A DNA stretch of 64,000 nt from positions 3,586,974 through 3,650,973 of the forward strand of contig CM055093.1 of NCBI GenBank assembly GCA_029204225.1, read 5' to 3'. Within the stretch, counting starts at the first letter, position 1. Every line of letters starts with the position of its first letter. Source of the stretch: Diphasiastrum complanatum (taxonomy: Eukaryota > Streptophyta > Lycopodiopsida > Lycopodiales > Lycopodiaceae). Of the stretch, positions 56,166 to 64,000 are shown piece by piece. Position numbers and translations under genes: made by a program. The notes beneath the pieces were generated by a model. That model was given only the letters and a program-made list of their open reading frames with translations. It was not told where the DNA came from and ran no database searches.

Positions 56166-57027
56166 CTGCATGCTGAAAGCAGGTGTGTTGATCCGTAGTG
56201 GTTTTCTTGTAATTTACGTTGCTTTTGACGGATTTCAAAACGGATTTGAAATGCATTTTTCAGGGTTTTGTCTTTCCGCTGTTTTTTATGTAATTGAAAG
56301 AAAAGTTTTAAAAAAAATAGTAAGGGGCCCAAAGAGGACCTGCCACATGGCACTGTCCAGGAAAGGACAGGTGGCGGTCCTTCCTATAGCTATTCCTCTC
56401 AGATTTATGTGCTAATCTGATTGCGATGGGCCCTCCTTAGCATACAAAAAAACCTTGAAATTTTTCATTGCTGCCTGACCAGCGAGGGTTTTCAAAAAAC
56501 AGTTTGGAAATCTGCCACGTGGCATTATTTTGGCCAGGACAGGTGGCAGAGTGCAGCGCCCTACTGTTGCGAGTCCCTTCTGATCTTTGGTTGGAAGATT
56601 GGGGGCCCTCCCTAAAAAATTAACACGTTTTTCCTCCTCCTGTCCCTGTCTGACAGCGATGGACAGTTTGGCATGGAGAAAGAAAAAAGAGAAGGGGGGA
56701 GGGGCCTGTAGGCCACCTGGCAAGTTGCTAGGAGCTGGCCAGAAGGCTGAGGTGGAGGCTAGGTGGCAAGGCAAGGCCACTTGGCAGGTAGTAGGATAGC
56801 ATGGAGAGGGAGGCATACCTCTCCTATGCATCTGTTTTTTGTGAAAAGAGGTGGAGGTGGTGGTGCATCCTTCTCTTTGCTCTCCCTTATTCCTCTTGGC
56901 AGCCATGGACAATACCATTTGGTTTGTGAAGAGACAGCAAGAGTAGCCTTGTATCTACTTTCCTTGAGCAACTTTTGATTCTCTTCTATCATCTCTTTCT
57001 TGATTCACCTCTCTTCTTCTTGTAAAA

Positions 57028-58660
57028 ATGGAGCCTACTCTTACCACACAGCCTATGTCCCCTGCTAAAGAGGCTACAATATCTACCTCTGTCTTACCCT
57101 GATGCTTTGATGCTGGCAATTAACAATCTACAGCAACAGATTGTAGATATGCAAGCTAGGCACAGTCGGGATCAGCAGAATCTCAAGGAATTGACGCAGG
57201 TAAGGCAATTGGTGCATCAACCCTTGTTCACTCCTGAAGTTTTTGTTGGGGAAAAGAAGGATAGAACCCCGGAGGCGGTCTTGCAGTGGTTGGATCGATG
57301 GAATTCGCACTTTTCCATGCACGATTCATTCGAGGATAACAAGATCAATCTCGCCGTCATGTACCTGCGAGGTAAAGCATTTACCTGGTGGCAAGATATA
57401 AGGGGTAAGCTTGAAGTTCCTAGGAATTGGGAGGATTTCTGTAAGGCCTTTAAGGTGGCCTTCCTTCCTATTCTTGATGATTTTGAATTTTATCGTCCAT
57501 ATGCAACGATCCATATGGGGAACCGGCCCCTGGATCAATATTTACAAGATTTTCAGGAGGTCTATTCTCGTTTTGCAACTAGAATAGATCCTTTGCTGGT
57601 AAAGTTGCATTTTATACTTGGGTTGCCAAGAGACTATCAGCTAGAGGTTAGGAGGAGCCAGCCTCTTACCCTCGAAGATGCGGTTCGCTTCGCCAGAATC
57701 TACGATGATACTCGTATGATGGCCAAGCCTGAGACTGGAGTCTTGCCCGACGTAAAGGGTAAGAAGCCTTTCTTTCCAAAGAAATCGAAAGATAAGGCAA
57801 AGGATGGGGCTTTAGGTTCAAGTAAGTCGAAGAAAAGATCTACCTTGGACCAGGAAACCTTTATGAAAGCCAGAAGCGACAATCTATGCTTCAACTGCAT
57901 GGAACCAGGTCATGTCGCGAAGGAATGTCCAAAGAAACGGAAAGCTAAAGGGGCATCTTTTAAGATGCTAGGTAACTCTAGCATATCTAGTGTAGATCTT
58001 TCCTTTGCTGGTAATTCTATGTGCGAGCATTGTTGTTTTAATACCACTTCTTTTGGCCCTCATGACCTCATTTGGATGAAGGGGTTTGTGGGTGGCCAAG
58101 CCATAATTGTTTTATTTGACAATGGTTCCACACAGAATTTTATTAACGCTAATTTGTTGCAGAAGCTAAAGGTGGAAACAAGGCAGAGTGACCACCGATA
58201 CACAATGAAGCTGGCAACTGGAGCAGAAAGCCAAGTATGGGACCGGATAGTCCCACGTCTACCAATAGAGATTCAAGCCTATAAGGATAAATTAGACTTT
58301 CACATTATGAATCTAGATAGGGTAGATGTAATACTTGGAAAGGAGTGGTTCTATGAGAGGAACGAGTCTATGAAGAAGAACTATGTAACTCACAGTTTGT
58401 CGTTCTTGCATAACGGCTCACTCATAGAATTAATTTCTACTCTGTATATGCTTTCTGCTTTGGAAACAATTAAATGTATGGATGTTGTTGATTGCAGTTC
58501 TTATTTATGTTGGTTAAAAGATTTTACTTACCATGAAGAACGTAGTTTGCAATTTTACAATCTCCAAATGGAACTAATGTCTAAAAACCTAAAGCAAGAA
58601 AACTCACCAGAAGGTGAAATCTTTAGGAAACTTAGGCAAGAATTTAACGGTGTTTCCTGA
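57028..58660 (+). pseudogene. Chromovirus G gag-protease
   Basis: The natural start is probably ATG 57028 (MEPTLTTQPMSPAKEAT), interrupted by a stop/frameshift at about 57100. From 57107 a frame of 517 codons is open. It has a coiled coil at residues 1-30, the gag core (FVGEKKDRTPEAVLQWLDRW, AFTWWQDIRGKLEVPRNWED, ALRYA-like ARIYDD), the knuckle CFNCMEPGHVAKEC near residue 263, and a retropepsin in which VLFDNGSTQNFIN replaces the usual DSGSTHNFI, followed by VDVILGKEWF (usually GMDWL). The Asp-Asn-Gly active site is atypical and may be inactive. Gag packages RNA; the protease processes the polyprotein. Confidence 0.85.
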
Positions 58661-60966
58661 GCAGCTTCCTGAGGGTCTCCCCCCCTCTAGGGGTGTTGAC
58701 CATGGTATTAAATTGATTCCTGGTAGTTCACCTATATCACTGTACCCCTATAGGATGAGTACTACTGAAGAGGATGAGGTTTATGGGCAACCGCAAAATT
58801 ACCTAAAGATGGGCCATGTAAGGCCTAGTAAATCTCCCTGGGGGGCACCTGTGCTCCTTGTTGATAAAAAAGACGGAGGCACTCGTCTTTGTGTGGACTT
58901 TAAAGAGTTCAATAAGTTAACGATTAAAAACCATTATCCTTTGCCGCGAATGGATGAACTGGTTGATCGATTGCATGGTGCAAAGTACTTCACCAAAATC
59001 GATTTGAGATTAGGGTATCATCAGATTTGCATAAAGACTGAGGATGTTGAAAACCGGGTTTAGAACTAGGTACGGCCATTATGAGTTTCTGGTTTTACCA
59101 TTTGGCTTGGCAAATGCTCCAGCCACCTTCCAGCAGATGATGAACGATCTTCTTCGTCCATATCTGAGAAAGTTCGTAGTAGTCTACTTGGATGATATTC
59201 TCATCTACAGTAAGACCTTGGAGGAGCATGAGGAGCATCTCAGGACTGTCTTAAAGTTACTTAGACAGGAGAAGCTTTTTGCCAAGGAGTCCAAATGTGT
59301 GTTCTTCCAGAAAAGGTTGTTATACCTTGGTCACATTATTTCGGACCATGGGTTGGAAATTGACCCAAATAAAGTCCGACAAGTACGTGAATGGGCTATC
59401 CCTAAAACCATCCGAGAGGTTAAGTCCTTTTTGGGCTTTACGGGGTTTTTTCATAGATTTATCTTGAACTATGCATTAATTGCATTAGCCTTGACGAATG
59501 TCCTCAGAGGGGCTAAAAGAGTTAGATGGCATAGTAAGTTCAGTCCTCCGGTTACTTGGATTGAAGAGTTGAATCAGAGTTTTGAGAACCTCAAATACTG
59601 TGTAACTACAGCACCTATTCTACACATAGTGGATCCTAACAAGCCTTATGTAATTGAAACGGATGCCAATGACTATGCTATAGGCGCAGTCCTATATCAG
59701 GATGGTAGACCGGTAGCTTTTGAAAGCAAGAAGTTGGATCCTGCTCGAAGGCGGTATTCCACCTATGACAAAGAACTTTTTGTTGTTATTCATGCCCTGA
59801 AAGTATTTATATGGCTCCCAGTTACTATAGTTATTGACCATCAAGCGTTAAAGTATATTAACGATGCGGTTGACCTTAGGGATCGTAAGGCCAGATGGTC
59901 AGAGATGCTCCAAGAATTTCATTATGACATTGAGTACCGAAAGGGTACTTCTAATAGTGTTGTGGATGCCTTAAGCCGGATTGGAGAGGTTAATCAGTTA
60001 AGCTTTTCTGAGATCCAATTTGAGTTGTATCTCTCCTTAAGAGATTTGTGTAAGACCGATAAGTACCTCGGTCCTATTTGGCTAGATGTCCTGGCAGGTT
60101 CTTCTAGATCTAGGGATGAGCTTGGAATGCAGGATTCCAAGATTTCTCCTCAGGACAAGATACAGAGAGACTATTTCATTAGGAATGGGTTACTTTTCCG
60201 GAATGGAAAAGTTTGCGTGCCAGAAAATGATGATATAAGGGCCCAAATCCTGCATGAATGTCATGACAGCCCATGTGCAGGGCACCCTGGCACTCAAAGG
60301 ACGCTTGACTTAGTAAAAAGGAACTTTTATTGGCCAAACTAAAAAAGTCAAGTGGAGGCATATGTTCGCAAGTGTGCACAATGCCAAGTTAATAAAGCTG
60401 AAAGACTTAAGGCAGCTGGTTTGTTAATGCCCTTGGAAATTCCCGAAAGAAAGTGGGAAAGCATTTCCATGGACTTTGTGGTTGGGCTACCTCGGATGGG
60501 GAAGCAAAATGATGCCATTTGGGTAATAGTTGACAGGTTAAGTAAAATGGCGCAGTTCATACCAACCAAGCAAACTGTCAAAGCTTCTGAACTTGCTCAG
60601 CTTTTCGTTGAAAAGTTGTTCAGGTTGTTTGGTTTGCCGAATGACATTGTTAGTGATCGAGATCCAAAGTTCACTGGCAAATTCTGGCAAGCGGCCTTTG
60701 AGAAATTAGAGACCACTTTAATTTTGGGTCATCAGATCATCCTGAATCGGACGGTCAGACAGAGAGGACGAACCAGTCTATGGAAGATATGCTTCGGGCA
60801 TATGTTTCCAGAAGACAGTCGGATTGGGAAAGGTACCTTCCAATGATTGAGTTTGCGTATAACAGCGCAAAGCACTCAACGACGGGTTTTAGTCGACTTT
60901 CTCTGAGGTATGGTTTCCAGCCTAGGGCTCTCATTTCAGGGGTCCTCAAAGGCCTCAAGGTTAATT
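58614..60966 (+). pseudogene. Chromovirus G pol: RT, RNase H, integrase
   Basis: 58614-59063 is the RT N-terminal part ([48 protein letters not shown]). A frameshift leads to 59044-60342: [34 protein letters not shown] with both catalytic aspartates, FLGFTGFFHRFI, RNase H (VIETDANDYAIGAVLYQDGR, VDALSRIGEVN), then the H2C2 finger (ECHDSPCAGHPGTQRT). A stop at 60340 precedes the integrase core 60352-60846 (SMDFVVGLPRMGKQNDAIWV, VSDRDPKFTGKFW); a frame change precedes [15 protein letters not shown] and [13 protein letters not shown]. Only two or three breaks separate it from intactness. Confidence 0.87.
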
Positions 60967-61104
60967 AAAGCAGCAGTAGATTTCCTGCATAATATGCAAG
61001 AAATGTTGTTGTGCATAGTGCTTAGCTCTATCCTGGGCACTACGGATACTATCCTTAGCCACTTGCAACATTTCTTGCATATCATGTAGGAAATCTGCAA
61101 CTTT
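60967..61104. repeat. Fold-back inverted repeat at the G/H junction
   Basis: 60967-61008 and 61068-61104 are inverted, imperfect copies of the same integrase segment (DFLHxMQEML). They mark the point where plus-strand gypsy sequence changes to minus-strand gypsy sequence. Confidence 0.8.
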
Positions 61105-61408
61105 CTGGATCTTAATAGATTTCGTCTCCACATTAACAGGAGATTTAGGCTGTAGGAGTGTAACCTGTAGCAGAATGCTTTCTACTATTTTTTTGCAAAC
61201 TCAATCAGAGGAATGTAATCGTCTCAATGAGATTGCTTGTGAGAAACATATGTCCTCACCATATTTTCCATAGTTTGATTAGTCCTTTCCGTCTGGCCAT
61301 GTGATTCAAGATGTTCAGAACAAAAACTAAGAGAAGTTTCCAGTTTATGGAATACTGCTGACCAGAAGTGATGTTATGGCCATTGGCAAAGACAGGGATA
61401 CTAGTGAC
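61007..61408 (-). pseudogene. Gypsy integrase remnant H (inverted)
   Basis: The minus strand encodes, across frames, [50 protein letters not shown] and then VADFLHDMQEMLQVAKDSIR SAQDRAKHY. This is the integrase core end and following linker of a chromovirus-like pol. It is only about 400 bp long. Confidence 0.75.
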
Positions 61409-61409
61409 C

Positions 61410-61777
61410 TGTTAGACCCTAGGGGGTCCCGGCGGGGTGACACTCAGCCCGTAGTTCGGGATAATAACCCTTAGGGACTAGGATCTAGAGGGCTTGGTCT
61501 ATATTCATAGGGAGTGCCACTAAGTGGAGGGCACCCTTAGATGCTAAGGGTGGGTCCCTCAAGTTAGGTAGGGCCTGTGTGCCACATGCTCAGTTTGCAT
61601 GAGGGACATCCACATACACAGTGGCAACTGTGCATGTGAGAGGAGTGCATGGCCTCCTGGAGGCTGGGCACTGGTCTTATATGGTGGCATGTGAATGTAG
61701 AGCCAGGTACAGGATTGTGAGTGGAGATCCAGAGTCACTCTTCTTCGGTGTGGGTTCTTCTTCCATTGATCCTTATA
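61410..61777 (+). repeat. LTR of element I
   Basis: Starts TGTTAGACCCTAGGGGG and runs to CCTTATA just before an iMet primer site. The GC-rich start resembles LTRs of Ty3/gypsy elements. No second copy is in the window and the terminal CA is not preserved. Confidence 0.55.
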
Positions 61778-61778
61778 T

Positions 61779-61791
61779 TGGTATCAGAGCG
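61779..61791 (+). other. Primer-binding site (tRNA-iMet) of element I
   Basis: TGGTATCAGAGCG, matching the iMet primer site over its first 12 bases, directly after the LTR of element I. Confidence 0.85.
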
Positions 61792-63230
61792 TGGATCCTG
61801 GCCCGTGGGTGGGATCATCACATTTTTCTTACTACTCCCTCAACGATCTCTCTCCTCCAACGCTATTGCTCCCTCAACGATATCTCTCCTCCAGCGCTAC
61901 TACTCCCTCAGCGATCTTCTTCCTCCATCGCTTTCTGATGGTCCTTCTTGCTTTCTATCTGATTTTGGACAGGAGAGAAACTCCAGGGGTGGGTGCTCAA
62001 ATCATAGCAGCATCTGTGTAAAAGGAAATCAGAAATCAGAAATCAGAATTCAACAAACTCTGATTTCTGGAGGGCGCTAGGACCTGGTTTTTGGGAGCAG
62101 ATAGTACACAATCCAAACGTGGTTAGTTTTGGATCAGATTTGGAGGATAAGGTCTACACACTACTCGCTGAAGGATGCAACAGATTTCACCCTGAAATCT
62201 GTTGTACTTTTCTAGATACTCACATTTCAAATCAAAATCTTGATTTTCTGGCCAGAATTGACCTTCTGAAGTTGAAGACACTACAATTTCAAACGGTGGC
62301 AGATTTGTTGGCTGATTCTTATGAATCCCCAAGATACTCGGACAGAGCAACTCAAGAGCACCTCTCACCTTAGACCGAGGTCTCTGAGAAGACGAGACTA
62401 ATGAAGACTGAGAGCCGAGTATGAGAGCCGAGAAATACTAGCTAGGAAAGACATGCAAGAACTGTGTAAGCCTCATGGTGAATCCCGGAAGATGGAATGA
62501 CCATGTAGGAACTAGTATTTCAAAGCAAATGTAATAAATGCAAGTAGGCCCCTCTTAAAGAAAGTAGAGTGAGCCACCTTTTGATGGTGACCTCTAGTGG
62601 AGAGCAATATTCCACTTGTAATTTGTGAAATGTGGAAATTCCACTAGGATGCCACCTAAGGAGCTCTCTTGCTTATTTAAGAGACTCCCTCTTTGTGAAG
62701 ATGAGCTTTTTGCATTGTATCTACTCCATGCTTAATAAGAAGATTTTCCATGAGTTTGATGCTACACTAAGGTCCTTGATCATGATGGTTTTCTTGAGTG
62801 ATGTCCCTATGATCATGCCCTTCCATTCATATTGTGTGTGGTTGTGGATTTAGAGTGGATTAGTTTTCTTGCTTTCTTAGTTGTGGATTAGATTTCTTGT
62901 TTTCTTGTGGATTAATGTAGGAGCCAGCATTCAAGTAAACTAAATAGGCTGGATCTGTGGTGTGATTCTTGCATATCTTTGTACAATCCAGTTCTTGATG
63001 TTCTTGGGATGTCCAAGAATCAAAAGGCTGGTTGGTTTCTTGATTCTTGGACTTATAACATGCTGTAGATTAGTTTCTTGTTTCTTGTCTATGCTTTTCA
63101 ATCATATTTAGAGTAGTTCTGGTTTTGCAAGTAGATTAGTTTCCTTAAATTCGGTTACAGCCTTAGGATCTTGAAAACTGAGCAACTGTGCTACGTTGCA
63201 AATCTGACTTTGTTCACCATGGCTTGCTTC
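61792..63230 (+). other. Unassigned DNA downstream of element I's primer site
   Basis: The first few hundred bases (to about 62380) are probably leader of element I, with short repeats such as CCTCAACGAT and AAATCAGAAATC. No gag motif is visible. 62380-63230 contains nothing I recognise. Confidence 0.4.
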
Positions 63231-63243
63231 GTAACGGAGTTTA

Positions 63244-63540
63244 TTGTTCCATTGGCAAGTGCTTATTCGTAAACAACAAAGTGTCGAGACCCTGCAGTCA
63301 TCCTCTGACAGGCTGGATGATTATACTACAACGTTTGTGCACGTAGACATGCAAATCTTTGGATGTAAGGTCTTTGTACACATTCCTAAGGAAGAAAGAC
63401 GTAAACTTGATGTAAAATCTATCAAATGCATATTCCTAGGATATGATGATCGTGTGAAGGGCTATAGATGTTTTGATTCAGTGGAAACACAATCCATATA
63501 AGCCGTGATGTTATCTTTGATGAATCCAAAGATGTATGAA
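63244..63540 (+). pseudogene. Copia integrase C-terminal remnant J
   Basis: Encodes MQIFGCKVFVHIPKEERRKL, SIKCIFLGYDDRVKGYRCFD and, after a frame change, SRDVIFDESKD. This is the conserved block following the copia integrase core. Only about 200 bp are recognisable. Confidence 0.8.
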
Positions 63541-64000
63541 GACGAGGATTCTAGGAAGATAGACACATCCAGTGGGAAAGATGGTATAGTGAGGAAAGAT
63601 GGGATAGACACAGATCTCAACACAAAATAAATGGTTAGCTTCTATTTTCTTCGTCTGACAAGACATGCATATGATCGACAGGCCCTTGCAACAAGGTATA
63701 TATCTAGGGGAGGACACACTCCACCTAGAGTCGATTTAAATAGTGCTATGTGCAGGTTCAGATCCTTCAGTAAACAAGATTTTTCAAAAGTTGGAATTGG
63801 GAAAGCTAACATACTTGGCGCTCCAAGAGAAACAAATCTCACAGCAGTTGGTGGTCAGAAACAGTTTGGGTGATCATCCGAAGTTTGGCCAATATTCCTG
63901 ATTTATTCAGAAAAAAGTCGGAAATTGCCTAATCACAGTTGCATGCTGAGACCGCCCAATCACTTGCATTTCCAAACCAGAGAAGCTTTCTCTCTCTTGT
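63541..64000. other. Unassigned DNA at the right edge
   Basis: No feature recognised. The next LCBK1 exon is not found here. Confidence 0.4.

Larger units (their letters stand above)
56114..61006 (+). mobile_element. Chromovirus G: Ty3/gypsy element, both ends truncated
   Basis: Only the last ~36 bp of the 5' LTR remain (56114-56149, ending GTAACA), followed by the iMet primer site, leader, gag, protease, RT, RNase H and integrase in the plus orientation. Sequence is lost within the integrase C-terminal part near 61006, where an inverted gypsy fragment starts. No chromodomain is reached; it is called a chromovirus because its pol closely resembles chromovirus C. Confidence 0.87.

Noticed and set aside
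56412-56992. Open frames on both strands before the chromovirus G gag
   Set aside because: They lie in the untranslated leader between primer site and gag and show no conserved domain.

Overview
This is nuclear DNA of a land plant, almost certainly a seed plant. The evidence is one interrupted host gene (the 5' half of a sphingoid long-chain-base kinase, LCBK1-like, with GT-AG introns) surrounded by plant-type Ty1/copia and Ty3/gypsy retrotransposons primed by tRNA-iMet or tRNA-Asp, L1-type LINE copies and long CT/AC microsatellites. I cannot place the species. The multi-kilobase, transposon-filled introns suggest a TE-rich genome.

Layout. 1-3025: 5' part of a copia element (Copia-1, minus strand), whose 5' LTR (2457-3025) is inserted into a gypsy-type gag-protease element (G1, 3026-5990, minus). 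5993-6291: CT/AC/GCACAC microsatellite. 7700-13392: a second, related gag-protease element (G2, minus) with a tRNA-Asp primer site and 5' LTR. 13393-17515: copia gag (Copia-2, plus) broken inside its zinc knuckle by Copia-3 (minus, with two LTRs). 17515-25130: mostly unassigned AT-rich DNA with a perfect 26-bp-arm hairpin at 21880-21937 and a GC-rich possible first exon near 20000-20230. 25130-35090: two L1-type LINE copies, the first with its 5' third inverted and its tail abutting the head of the second. 35240-38500: unassigned DNA with two low-confidence coding remnants.

38540-49407: four exons of LCBK1 (plus). Intron 1 (7.8 kb) carries a chromovirus (C, 40980-45939) with paired LTRs and a 5-bp target-site duplication. 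Intron 4 begins at 49408 and no further exon is seen before 64000, so it is at least 14.6 kb long or the gene is cut there. It holds Copia-E (minus), Copia-F (plus, a deletion derivative of the same family), chromovirus G (plus, gag-pro-RT-RH-IN), an inverted gypsy integrase remnant (H), another LTR with primer site (I) and a copia integrase remnant (J).

No transposon here looks autonomous: every pol region has frameshifts, stops or deletions. The only gene under apparent coding constraint is LCBK1. The most unusual items are the two related gag elements with four zinc knuckles and a retropepsin but no visible reverse transcriptase, a LINE family whose ORF1 resembles the coiled-coil L1 ORF1p type and overlaps ORF2 in another frame, a GATC-rich TIR-like repeat found twice in LCBK1 introns, and short repeat arrays in the untranslated leaders of several unrelated retroelements.
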